Notes under the pieces: generated by a model
What the model was told of the DNA's origin: nothing
The model's input: only the letters and a program-made list of their open reading frames with translations
Database searches by the model: none
NCBI RefSeq assembly: GCF_002982115.1
Contig: NZ_CP019980.1
Location: 4,617,724 to 4,681,723, forward strand
Direction: 5' to 3'
Source: Lysinibacillus sphaericus
GTDB taxonomy: Bacteria > Bacillota > Bacilli > Bacillales_A > Planococcaceae
DNA length: 64,000 nucleotides
In this document: positions 55,715 through 64,000 of the stretch, in pieces
Numbering within the stretch: the first letter of the stretch is position 1
Layout: each line of letters begins with the position of its first letter
Position numbers and translations under genes: made by a program

Positions 55715-56593
55715 ATGAGGTATTTTATTGTAGATGATGATCGTGCAAGCCGCGTGATGCTAAAACAAATTATTGAAGATAGTGGTTTAGGTACAGTAAT
55801 CGGCGAAGCACGCAATGGAGTAGATGCCATTCCACAAATATTAATGACACAACCTGAATTTGTACTAATCGACTTACTTATGCCTAAGTTAGATGGTATA
55901 GCAACAGTGGAGCATCTTCTTCAGAATCGATTTGAAGGACAGTTTATTATGATTTCACAAGTTGTGAATAAGGAAATGGTCGGCGAGGCCTATGAACAAG
56001 GGATAGATTTCTTTATTCATAAACCCATTAACCGTATTGAGGTTGAAAATGTTTTACGCAAAACAACGGAACAATTTCGCCTAAAAAATTCCCTATTAGT
56101 TATACGACAATCGCTAACGAACATCGATCTAAGTGAGCAAATAAACAATAAAGCTACATCGCGAGACCACATCCAATCGATCTTAAATGATATGGGGATT
56201 GTCGGTGAAATTGGAAGTGAGGATATTATAGCAATTATTGAAACATTATTAGCTCATCAGCACAAAATTGCGCCACTTCCTCCATTAAAAGAGCTCTATG
56301 AGGAAATAGCAGCTGTCACAAAGTCAACTCCTGATGAAATATTGAAAGAGAGTAAAGCGATTGAACAGCGTGTACGTCGAACGATTTTAGCTGCCATGAT
56401 TAATCTCGCCAATTTAGGTGTCGTTGATTATACAAACTCTGAATTTGAATATTATGCACCTCGATACTTTGATTTTAAAGAGATTCGCCAGCTTATGACG
56501 CAAATCGAAGACCACGGGAATCGCAAAGCAAAGGTCAATATTAAAAAGTTTATTCAGGTGTTATATTCAGACATTTTAACAAAAGTAAATTAA
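55715..56593 (+). CDS. glnL: GlnL/YcbB-type response regulator
   Basis: 292 aa. Receiver domain in residues 1-125 with acidic pocket D7-D9, phospho-acceptor D53 (LIDLLMP) and the conserved lysine in HKPIN. The C-terminal part is the YcbB domain (from about residue 135; ILNDMGIVGEIGSEDI, RVRRTILAAMINLANLG) that binds DNA in B. subtilis GlnL. It begins directly after the kinase stop codon. The gene downstream is a symporter preceded by GlnL-like repeats. Confidence 0.85.
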   Translation: MRYFIVDDDRASRVMLKQIIEDSGLGTVIGEARNGVDAIPQILMTQPEFVLIDLLMPKLDGIATVEHLLQNRFEGQFIMISQVVNKEMVGEAYEQGIDFFIHKPINRIEVENVLRKTTEQFRLKNSLLVIRQSLTNIDLSEQINNKATSRDHIQSILNDMGIVGEIGSEDIIAIIETLLAHQHKIAPLPPLKELYEEIAAVTKSTPDEILKESKAIEQRVRRTILAAMINLANLGVVDYTNSEFEYYAPRYFDFKEIRQLMTQIEDHGNRKAKVNIKKFIQVLYSDILTKVN

Positions 56594-56635
56594 TTTTCTC
56601 GGATTTTGTCGGATTTCATAAGTCCTCCGTATTAT
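56594..56635 (+). promoter_or_regulatory. Candidate GlnL operator and promoter of the symporter gene
   Basis: Three hexamers with 4-bp spacing, TTTTCT-CGGA-TTTTGT-CGGA-TTTCAT (56594-56619). They resemble the TTTTGT-N4-TTTTGT repeat that I recall for B. subtilis GlnL. TTGTCG (56606-56611), 18 bp, TATTAT (56630-56635) is a possible promoter overlapping the last repeats, as expected for an activator site. Confidence 0.6.
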
Positions 56636-56685
56636 TAAAGTAAGGCGTGTCCTAAAAATTTTAATATAGGGGAGGAATTAAGATT

Positions 56686-57960
56686 TTGAAAAAGAAATTT
56701 AAAATCAGTTTAGCCGCTCAAATTTTAATCGGTTTGATTTTAGGTATAATTATTGGTGGTATCTTTTATGGTAACCCCAAAGTTGAAACATATTTACAAC
56801 CATTAGGGGATATCTTCCTACATCTAATTAAGATGATTGTAGTACCTATTATCATTTCGACTTTAATTGTTGGTGTTGCTGGAACTGGAGACATGAAACA
56901 GCTCGGAAGATTAGGCGGAAAATCGCTTATTTACTTTGAAATCATTACAACAGTAGCGATTGTTGTTGGATTACTTTCAGCAAACCTGTTCCAACCAGGT
57001 GCTGGCATCAATATGAACGAACTTTCGCAAGGGGATATTTCAAAATACGTTTCAACAACTGAAGAAGTACAGCATGAAGGTCCATTTGATATTATTGTAG
57101 GTATTGTACCGACAAATATTATTCAATCAATGGCTGAAGGCAATATGCTTGCCATCATCTTCTTCTCTGTTATTTTTGGTTTAGGGGTAGCTGCAATTGG
57201 AGAACGAGGTAAACCAGTATTGGACTTCTTCCAAGGTGTAGCAGATGCTATGTTCTGGGTAACGAACCTTGTGATGAAATTCGCTCCAATTGGGGTATTT
57301 GGTTTAATTGGTGTAACCGTTTCCAAATATGGTTTTGCTTCCCTCATACCTTTAGGTAAGCTTGCAATACTTGTATATGCCACAATGTTATTCTTCATCT
57401 TTGTTATTCTTGGCCTCGTTGCAAAATTTGCCGGTGTCAACATTTTCTACTTAATCAGAGTGTTAAAAGATGAGTTAATTTTAGCCTTCTCCACTGCTAG
57501 CTCGGAAGCTGTCTTACCACGAGTGATGTTGAAAATGGAGAAATTAGGTGCACCAAAAGATATTGTTTCTTTTGTTATTCCAACAGGTTATTCTTTTAAC
57601 TTAGATGGTTCAACATTGTATCAAGCAATTGCTGCATTATTCATTGCCCAAATGTATGGTATTCACTTAAGCATCGGGGAACAAATTACATTAATGCTTG
57701 TATTAATGGTTACTTCTAAAGGGATTGCCGGTGTACCAGGCGTATCATTCGTAGTATTACTTGCCACTTTAGGTACTGTTGGTATTCCAATCGAAGGTTT
57801 AGCATTTATTGCTGGTATCGACCGTATCCTTGATATGGGACGAACAGTAGTTAACGTAATCGGTAACTCACTAGCTTCATTAGTAATGGCGAAATGGGAA
57901 GGCCGCTTCGATAAAGAAAAAATGAAAAACTACTTTAAAGAAAATGAAAATTTAGCATAA
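56686..57960 (+). CDS. Glutamate/dicarboxylate:cation symporter (DAACS family, GltP/GltT-like)
   Basis: 424 aa with about eight membrane helices and two re-entrant hairpins. The serine-rich hairpin STASSEAVLPRVM (residues about 268-280) and the TM7 motif NLDGST (NMDGT in most members) bind substrate and cation. It imports glutamate, aspartate or C4-dicarboxylates with protons or sodium. Start is TTG at 56686, 10 bases after GGGGAGG. It lies 92 bp after glnL, and the gap carries the putative operator, so two-component control of uptake is likely. Confidence 0.93.
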   Translation: MKKKFKISLAAQILIGLILGIIIGGIFYGNPKVETYLQPLGDIFLHLIKMIVVPIIISTLIVGVAGTGDMKQLGRLGGKSLIYFEIITTVAIVVGLLSANLFQPGAGINMNELSQGDISKYVSTTEEVQHEGPFDIIVGIVPTNIIQSMAEGNMLAIIFFSVIFGLGVAAIGERGKPVLDFFQGVADAMFWVTNLVMKFAPIGVFGLIGVTVSKYGFASLIPLGKLAILVYATMLFFIFVILGLVAKFAGVNIFYLIRVLKDELILAFSTASSEAVLPRVMLKMEKLGAPKDIVSFVIPTGYSFNLDGSTLYQAIAALFIAQMYGIHLSIGEQITLMLVLMVTSKGIAGVPGVSFVVLLATLGTVGIPIEGLAFIAGIDRILDMGRTVVNVIGNSLASLVMAKWEGRFDKEKMKNYFKENENLA

Positions 57961-57966
57961 ATTCAT

Positions 57967-58010
57967 AAAAAATGCCTCACGATGGCTTAAGCCATCGTGA
58001 GGCATTTTTT
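57967..58010. terminator. Bidirectional terminator between symporter and RraA-like genes
   Basis: A perfect palindrome, AAAATGCCTCACGATGGC with its complement, flanked by A-run and T-run, serves both convergent genes. Confidence 0.95.
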
Positions 58011-58629
58011 ATTTTGTCAGTACTTTATCTAAATAAGCAATAATAGACGCTTTGCCATTGACATGGGCTTCTTGTGCACGCACTTCATCCTTTTCGACTT
58101 TCGCCTCAGCGGCTGCAACAATACGCTCTGCATCCTCTTGAGGCACGACAATAACGCCATCTACATCTCCAATAATATAATCACCTGGTTGCACTGTTAC
58201 ACCGCCAATTGCGATTGGCACATTCACTTTACCACCTCCATTTTTGTTGCCTGCTGCTACGGTTGTCCCAAGTGAAAATACAGGAAAATCTAGTTCCCGA
58301 ATCGCGGCAATATCACGAATAACCCCGTCTACTACAAAGGCCTGTACACCCATACCCTTTGCTAAAGAAATAACAAAATCTCCTGCTACCGCACGATTTC
58401 TATTACCCTTTGCATCAATGACCAAAATATCACCCTCGCTAGCTGCTCGAATCGCTTCAAGTACAGCTCCATTTTCGCCATCTGGTAAACGTACAGTAAC
58501 CGCTCGACCTGCTATTTTAAAATGGTCTGCTAACGGTTTAATGTCACTGCGTAAATTTGTATGTCCCCCAGTTGCATCTGAAATTGCTGTCGTTGGTAAA
58601 TGTTTAAAACTTATTTCCACCTTTGCCAT
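58009..58629 (-). CDS. RraA-like / HMG aldolase family protein
   Basis: 206 aa of the RraA/4-hydroxy-4-methyl-2-oxoglutarate aldolase fold. The glycine-rich GDFVISLAKGMG and the metal/substrate stretches VVDGVIRD and IIGDVDGVIVVP are present, so an aldolase or oxaloacetate decarboxylase activity is more likely than the E. coli RNase E inhibitor role. The ATG at 58629 follows AGGGGTG. It ends in the shared terminator with the symporter gene; the substrate is unknown. Confidence 0.85.
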   Translation of the reverse strand: MAKVEISFKHLPTTAISDATGGHTNLRSDIKPLADHFKIAGRAVTVRLPDGENGAVLEAIRAASEGDILVIDAKGNRNRAVAGDFVISLAKGMGVQAFVVDGVIRDIAAIRELDFPVFSLGTTVAAGNKNGGGKVNVPIAIGGVTVQPGDYIIGDVDGVIVVPQEDAERIVAAAEAKVEKDEVRAQEAHVNGKASIIAYLDKVLTK

Positions 58630-58775
58630 GCATAACACCCCTATTATGATTTATGAATACCTTACACAATTATTGTAAATAAAACACATCTACTATTTCA
58701 ATATAATTCAGAAAATTTAGTAAAATATGTTGTTAAAAACAAATCGCCGTTATCCCGTTTTTTAAACAAAATAAA

Positions 58776-58820
58776 ACACCTAAGACAATGTTCATATCGT
58801 GACCATTTGCCTTAGGCGCC
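58776..58820 (-). terminator. Terminator of the PAS-chemoreceptor gene
   Basis: CACCTAAG pairs with CTTAGGCG with an inner CAATG/CATTT-like extension, followed by TTTTATTTTG on the minus strand. Confidence 0.75.
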
Positions 58821-58822
58821 TT

Positions 58823-59731
58823 TTAAATTATTTCAATAAATTGTTTAGACCGTTCATCTAAAGCCTCTGCTGCAGAAGCGATTTCAGCAAAATCACTCGT
58901 CGTCACAGTAATTTGCCCATTCGTTTTTTCAATTTCCTCAGAAATTCGCGTGATGCTTTCTGTTACTTGCCCAACCTCACGTACAATCCCTTCCACATTT
59001 TCTTTCACTTCTGAAATTGATTGCTCTACTCTTACGGAAAGTTTTCGTACCTCTTTGGCGACAACATCAAAACCTCTGCCATACTCTCCAGCTCTTGCGG
59101 CTTCAATAGCTGCATTTAAAGCTAGTAAGTTTGTTTGGGAGGCAATTCCTTGAATTGTTTTGACAATGCCTTTAATGGAATCTGCTTGATTTTGTAATTG
59201 ATCTAAATTTTTAACATTTTCCGAAGATTCCTTTGAAACTTGTTGAATTGTTGCAAGTAAATTTTCACTATTTTTAATACCTGCCTCTGAACGACTGTAA
59301 AGCTTAGTGGACATTTGTTTTAACTGATCTGCTACATTGACAATGGTATTTTGACGTTCCGTAATATTTGTTGCTATTTTGGATACACCAATAACTCTTC
59401 TTGAATGATTATCAAATACGGGCATATAGGTAGCTTCTAGCCAAATACTATTTCCACGAGCATCCATTCGTTCTACTTTATCTTGATAGCTCTTACCTGC
59501 TGCTAAATTACGCCAAAACCTCTCGTATTCAGGACTCTTCACGTAATTAGGAAAACAAAATTCCTTATGGTCTTTCCCCATCATTTTTTCTACTGTATAG
59601 CCCATTGTTTTCGCAAAAAGCTCATTTACATAAGCAACTTTTCGGTTCATATCAAATCGGATAATCGCTATATTACGCTCAATTGCTTGAACAACTAAAT
59701 CATCTGTGACTTGTGTATCATTCTTTTGCAC
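58823..59731 (-). CDS. Soluble PAS-domain methyl-accepting chemotaxis-type receptor
   Basis: 302 aa with no membrane helix. A PAS domain fills about residues 15-125 (NITERQN just after it). The cytoplasmic signalling hairpin follows, its tip motif being [22 protein letters not shown] with [16 protein letters not shown]. This would be a cytosolic energy or redox-type sensor feeding CheA, or a free-standing signal protein. The GTG at 59731 is placed 6 bases after GAGGTG; a GTG six codons upstream has no ribosome site. It forms a single-gene unit. Confidence 0.85.
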   Translation of the reverse strand: MQKNDTQVTDDLVVQAIERNIAIIRFDMNRKVAYVNELFAKTMGYTVEKMMGKDHKEFCFPNYVKSPEYERFWRNLAAGKSYQDKVERMDARGNSIWLEATYMPVFDNHSRRVIGVSKIATNITERQNTIVNVADQLKQMSTKLYSRSEAGIKNSENLLATIQQVSKESSENVKNLDQLQNQADSIKGIVKTIQGIASQTNLLALNAAIEAARAGEYGRGFDVVAKEVRKLSVRVEQSISEVKENVEGIVREVGQVTESITRISEEIEKTNGQITVTTSDFAEIASAAEALDERSKQFIEII

Positions 59732-59891
59732 AACATCCACCTCTATCACCCTATTGTACTAGCGTTATCTCTAATCTACTTTCTTCTTTTAAAAAAATGC
59801 ATTGTTATATATTATAATATATCTAATAGCATCTTAAAAATACTATAAATTTGTATTTTTACTATTCTTATGCTCAATTATGCTTTTTTTC

Positions 59892-60422
59892 TTATTTTAT
59901 CATTGTTAAAACTTCTTCTGCCGTTGTTGCGACACGAATTAATGCCTTGTGTTCTGGGCGTATAAAGCCCTCCTCTAGCATTTTAGAAAAATGTTGTAGC
60001 AGTGCGTCATAAAAACCATTGACGTTAAATAAAATAACAGGTTTTTCATGTAATCTAATTTGCGCCCATGTAAATACTTCAAAATATTCGTCCAGTGTAC
60101 CGCCACCACCTGGTAACGCAATAAAAGCATCTGCTAATTCAACCATTTTTGCCTTACGTATATGCATGGATTCTACAAAATGGATTTCTGTCAATGCGGC
60201 ATGAACAATTTCTTGTTTTTGTAAATGAGTAGGCATGACACCAATCACTTCTCCACCTGCTACTAATGCAGCATCTGCCACTTTGCCCATCAATCCTATT
60301 TTAGAACCTCCATAAACAATACCATGTCCATGTTGTGCTAATACCGTTCCTAATTCACTTGCCTTTTCAGCATAAATCGGGTTATTGCCAAGTCCTGATC
60401 CACAATATACTGCGATTCTCAT
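59892..60422 (-). CDS. LOG family protein (cytokinin riboside 5'-monophosphate phosphoribohydrolase-like)
   Basis: 176 aa Rossmann-like protein with the LOG signature PGGGGTLDE (about residues 99-107) and the YGGSKIGLMG loop. LOG enzymes cleave nucleoside 5'-monophosphates to base and ribose 5-phosphate; in bacteria the physiological substrate is often unknown. The ATG at 60422 follows GGAGG; fifteen open codons upstream were rejected. Confidence 0.9.
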   Translation of the reverse strand: MRIAVYCGSGLGNNPIYAEKASELGTVLAQHGHGIVYGGSKIGLMGKVADAALVAGGEVIGVMPTHLQKQEIVHAALTEIHFVESMHIRKAKMVELADAFIALPGGGGTLDEYFEVFTWAQIRLHEKPVILFNVNGFYDALLQHFSKMLEEGFIRPEHKALIRVATTAEEVLTMIK

Positions 60423-60444
60423 ATTTATTCCTCCTATTACAAAA

Positions 60445-60480
60445 GACGTGAAAACAATAGGTATCATATTGTCTCACGTC
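60445..60480 (-). terminator. Terminator of dgk-dck
   Basis: GACGTGA-ACAATA pairs with TATTGT-TCACGTC, followed by TTTTG on the minus strand, about 140 bp after the dck stop. Confidence 0.75.
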
Positions 60481-60621
60481 TCTTGGTCTTATTTCTGTTA
60501 TTTATTTTAAAATACAAAGTCCTTATATTTCTATCTGGAAGCTTTCTACGTTCCTTTTGCTTTCGGCAGAACGCTTTGATATTCCCCTCTTCAACGTCTT
60601 TACTGTTGCATAGCTTTTCTT

Positions 60622-61290
60622 CTATTTACGTAAATGACTTGTTTGCTTTAGCATATGACTTATGCGACTGACAATTGATTCAATTGCGTCTGGATTTTTT
60701 AATAAATCATAATCATTAATATCTAAACGTAGGACAGGGCATGAATTAAAATTATTTATCCAATTTTCGTAACGCTCATGCATTTCAATCCAATAATCAT
60801 TCGGTGTTTGCTGCTCCATCTCACGACCACGCTCTTGAATACGTCCAATGACATCATCAATCGGCCCCTCTAAATAAACTAATAAATCTGGGTGCGGGAA
60901 ATACGGTGTCATCACCATCGCATCAAATAAATTACGATACGTTTCATAATCAGTTGGACTCATTGTTCCTTTATCATAATGCATTTTGGCAAAAATCCCT
61001 GTATCTTCATAAATAGAACGATCTTGCACAAAGCCCCCACCATATTCGAAAATACGCTTCTGCTCTTTAAAACGCTCTGCTAGAAAATAGACTTGTAAAT
61101 GGAAGCTCCATTTTTCAAAGTCATCATAAAACTTATCTAAGTATGGATTGGTATCTACTTTTTCAAATGATGTACGGAAATTTAACGCTTGTGCTAGCGC
61201 CTTTGTCATCGTTGATTTTCCTACACCTACTGTTCCGGCAATTGTAATAACAGTTTGTGGTGGAATATCATATTTCTCTCTCAAATTCAT
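60622..61290 (-). CDS. dck: Deoxyadenosine/deoxycytidine kinase
   Basis: 222 aa deoxynucleoside kinase. P-loop GTVGVGKST (residues about 19-27), the WSFHLQVYFLAERF helix and QDRSIYED substrate motif, plus the LID arginine in GRIQERGR. It phosphorylates dAdo and dCyd for salvage. The start overlaps the dgk stop by 4 bp (ATGA), so the two are coupled as in B. subtilis. Confidence 0.95.
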   Translation of the reverse strand: MNLREKYDIPPQTVITIAGTVGVGKSTMTKALAQALNFRTSFEKVDTNPYLDKFYDDFEKWSFHLQVYFLAERFKEQKRIFEYGGGFVQDRSIYEDTGIFAKMHYDKGTMSPTDYETYRNLFDAMVMTPYFPHPDLLVYLEGPIDDVIGRIQERGREMEQQTPNDYWIEMHERYENWINNFNSCPVLRLDINDYDLLKNPDAIESIVSRISHMLKQTSHLRK

Positions 61291-61924
61291 TGTTGCAAGC
61301 TCCTTTGTTGTAACGTATCTTCGATTGTTTTTAATACATATTGTAAATCTTGTGGGTTTTTTACAAAATCAAGTTGATCTCCATTAAATCGGATTACAGG
61401 TATTTCGGGATGTAGCTGCTCAAAGTGCTCTGTAAAAGTATGATAGTCTGCTACTAACTGCTCCATATATTCACGTGAAATCATTTTCTCAAATTCACGC
61501 CCCCGTTTAGCAATGCGTTTCATTAACGTATCAACACTAGCATGTAAATAAACAACGACATTAGGCACAGGCATATCTTTTGTTAAAATTTGATAGATTT
61601 CTTCATACTTTTCGTACTCGGCAGGTGGCAATGTACGCTTTGCAAAATTAAATTTTTAAAAATATGATAGTCCGATACAACTGATGTCTTTTGTGCTAAA
61701 CGTAACTTCTTTATATCTGTTAATTGTTTATAGCGATTACACAGGAAGAACATTTCCGTTTGGAAACTCCATTCCTCTATATTTTCATAAAACTTATTTA
61801 AAAACGGATTTTCGTCTACAATTTCTTTTAATAGATGGTAATTAAATGTCGCCGCTACCTCTTTTGCCAATGAAGTTTTGCCTACACCAATCGGACCTTC
61901 TACTGCAACAAATGGAACCGTCAC
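61287..61924 (-). pseudogene. dgk: Deoxyguanosine kinase with one frameshift (intact otherwise)
   Basis: The reading frame from a GTG at 61924 (RBS GGAGG) gives the kinase P-loop EGPIGVGKTS, EWSFQTEMFFL and SDYHIF; it then leaves frame at a T-run on the minus strand (61644-61647). One more T there restores FKNLIFAKRTLPPAEYEKYEE and a continuous protein of about 212 aa, the normal size of Dgk. The LID GREFEKMI and C-terminus are intact. It is therefore a single-base deletion, real or a sequencing error. The neighbour dck is intact. Confidence 0.85.
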
Positions 61925-61963
61925 TAGAAGTTCCTCCTTTATATTTAGGATTCTATAAGTCAA

Positions 61964-62305
61964 TTATGCCACTATTTTAAGGCTATATTGTATGAAACTA
62001 AAATGAATCAGTGCTTTTCATTGTATCATAGTGAGAAAATGAAAAACAGAATCAACATGTATCTCAATTTTTAACATTATTTGACCTGCCCAGTTGATAG
62101 ATATCAAACAAACTTATAGCTCCATGCAACAAAAAAGACCCACCTTAGTGGGCCTAACTTTAGCCAGCAAATACTGCGTAAATTTCCGCTAGGTGGACGC
62201 TTTCCTCTCTCCACAAGTAACGTCCATTCTACGCAGGCGTTTTAGTAAAAATCTACTTAGAGAATTGTTTGAGAATTGTTTGAGTGACTGGCACTATAAT
62301 TTGCA
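61964..62305. other. Gene-free stretch with nested inverted repeats
   Basis: No credible gene. A terminator-like hairpin (62137-62154) is described separately. Nested inverted repeats lie at 62174-62236: CTGCGTA/TACGCAG outside and TGGACG/CGTCCA inside. Confidence 0.6.
62137..62154 (-). terminator. Terminator-like hairpin downstream of the copper ATPase gene
   Basis: On the minus strand CCCAC pairs with GTGGG (GGCCCACTAAGGTGGGTC), followed by TTTTTTG. It lies about 150 bp after the ATPase stop. Confidence 0.7.
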
Positions 62306-64000
62306 CTATAATTTTGCTCGTTGTAAACGTAAGGCATTTAACACGACGGACACTGAGCTGAATGCCATAGCTGCACCCGCTACCCACGGTGCAAGAAGGC
62401 CCATAGCTGCAATTGGAATCCCTAATGTATTATATGCAAATGCCCAAAATAGATTTTGCTTAATATTGCGCATTGTTTTACGACTCATAATAATGGCATC
62501 CGCAATGCTAGTTAAATCACCACGAATAAGCGTAATATCAGCAGCCTCCATTGCCACATCTGTACCAGTTCCTATGGCCATCCCAATATTGGCAGTTGCT
62601 AATGCTGGTGCATCATTAATGCCATCACCAACCATCGCTACGTTTTTGCCTGTAGCTTGCAGTTTTTTCACTTCATCCGCTTTTCCTTCTGGAAGTACTT
62701 CTGCGATAACATGGTTAACCCCAACTTCCTGACCGATTGCTTGCGCAGTCCGTTCGTTATCACCCGTCATCATAATGACTGTAATACCCATATCCTGTAA
62801 ACGACGAATGGCTTCTTTTGACGTATCTTTTACCGTATCTGCAACAGCAACAAGGCCAGCATATTGACCGTTTATAGCAGCCAACATAGCGGTTTTACCG
62901 TTTTCCTCTAATGTCTCCATTGTCGGCAATATATGCTGAATATCTATATCATATTGTTGCATTAATTTACGTGTCCCGATTACCACACCTTGACCCGAAA
63001 CGGTTGCTTGCACGCCGTAACCTGGAATGGCCTCAAAAAATTGAACATCGCCAAGTGTGATACTTCGCTCTTCAATTCCTTGCACAATGGCTTGTGCTAG
63101 CGGATGTTCGGATTGTTTCTCTGCTGCCCCAATCAATGAAAGAAAGGATGCTTCTTCTTGCCCCGTTGCTAGTACAACGTCTGTTAATATCGGTTTGCCG
63201 TGTGTTACGGTTCCTGTTTTATCGACAACAACTGTATCAATGCGTTGCGTTTGTTCTAAATGCTCGCCCCCTTTAAACAAAATCCCAATTCAGCGGCGCG
63301 ACCAGAACCTGCCATAATAGAGGTCGGTGTCGCTAAGCCTAGCGCACAAGGACAAGCAATAACAAGAACCGCAATTAACACTTCTAGTGCAGGTGTAAAT
63401 TCACCAGGTTTTACCCATAAAATCCAAACAAGGAATGTCACAATCGCAATACCAACAACAATCGGCACGAATATACCCGAAATTTGGTCTGCTAAACGTT
63501 GTATGGGAGCTTTTGAACCTTGTGCATCTTCTACAACTTTAATAATTTGAGCAAGTGCTGTGTCTCGACCAACTTTGGTTGCTAACATTTTCACAAAGCC
63601 ATTTTTATTAATGGTTGAACCGTATAATACATCTCCTTGTTTTTTTATCTACCGGAAGACTTTCCCCTGTTAGCATTGATTCATCAACGGCTGTTGTACC
63701 TTCTACTACTTCACCATCTACAGGAATTTTTTCACCTGGTTTAACTAATAAAATATCACCAATCACAACTTCTTCTAATGGGACTTCTTTTTCTACTCCA
63801 TCTCGCACAACTATCGCAGATTTTGCTTGCAGACCCATTAGCTTTTTAATCGCTTCTGATGAACGCCCTTTTGCCTTTGCTTCGAATAATTTACCTAAAA
63901 GAATTAACGTAATTAAAACGGCACTCGTTTCAAAGTATAGATGCGGTCCATGATGTGAATTAACTGTAACAATGGCTTGATAAACGCTGTAAAAATAAGC
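62306..64000 (-). pseudogene. copA: Copper-transporting P1B-type ATPase (CopA-like), two frameshifts, 5' part beyond window
   Basis: From the edge inward: [16 protein letters not shown] membrane region (64000-63850), actuator domain with TGES, the CPC helix ([13 protein letters not shown]), phosphorylation DKTGT, MMTGDNERTA and GDGINDAPALA, ending LRLQRAKL at 62306. The frame is broken at an A7 run (minus strand, 63640-63646; six A would restore it) and at a G3 run (63284-63286; four G would restore it). Apart from these two indels every ATPase motif is present. It exports Cu(I) or a similar soft metal. N-terminal metal-binding domains lie outside the window. Confidence 0.85.

Overview
This window is an origin-proximal chromosomal segment of a low-GC, endospore-forming Gram-positive, most likely a Lysinibacillus (L. 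sphaericus/fusiformis group) or a close relative. Three things support this: the 16S rRNA gene at 48472-50024 reads like that group, as far as I can judge from memory; a full set of sporulation genes is present (spoIIE, spoVT, spoVG, sspF, fin, yabP/yabQ, bofA, abrB); and the gene order is almost that of the Bacillus subtilis dnaX-to-hslO region, read on the minus strand. Most genes are therefore on the minus strand, as expected if replication runs from right to left here.

Layout, left to right (reverse of transcription). 1-10.3 kb: yacD-like foldase (cut by the window edge), hslO, coaX, an inserted aldo/keto reductase, ftsH, hpt, tilS, spoIIE. 10.6-11.5 kb: a plus-strand tRNA-Gly/Met/Glu operon and a small membrane protein gene. 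11.6-29.7 kb: yabR, divIC, yabQ, yabP, rqcP, mazG (yabN), yabM, spoVT, mfd, fin, pth, ctc, prs, glmU, spoVG, ridA, purR, ispE, sspF. 29.8-44.6 kb: veg, rsmA, rnmV, yabE, yabD, metG, abrB (plus strand), rsmI, yazA, yabB, yabA, ricT, holB, yaaR, darA, tmk and an Orn/Lys/Arg decarboxylase. 45.0-50.3 kb: one rRNA operon (16S-23S-5S, no spacer tRNA) with two promoters. 50.3-54.0 kb: bofA, yaaL, recR, ebfC, dnaX and the SRP RNA. 54.2-58.0 kb: a plus-strand block of tRNA-Ser, a GlnK/GlnL-type two-component system and a glutamate/dicarboxylate symporter. 58.0-64.0 kb: RraA-like protein, soluble PAS-chemoreceptor, LOG-family protein, dck, a frameshifted dgk and a frameshifted copper P-type ATPase running off the edge.

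The genes serve translation (tRNAs, rRNA, metG, pth, tilS, rsmA, rsmI, rnmV, rqcP), replication and repair (dnaX, holB, yabA, recR, mfd, tmk), nucleotide supply (prs, hpt, purR, dck/dgk), envelope synthesis and division (glmU, yabM, divIC, ftsH) and commitment to or execution of sporulation (abrB, ricT, spoIIE, fin, spoVT, spoVG, sspF, bofA). Several regulatory sites can be read directly: two Spo0A-like boxes behind the abrB promoter, a SigH promoter at spoVG, SigG-type promoters at spoVT and sspF, and three 10-bp-spaced hexamers resembling a GlnL operator in front of the symporter.

I found no unmistakably new multi-gene system. The items most worth checking are the GlnK/GlnL-symporter block with its candidate operator and leader hairpin, the tRNA operons placed against the direction of replication, an unrecognised small two-helix membrane protein, and three single-base homopolymer indels within 2 kb at the right edge, which look more like sequence errors than gene decay.
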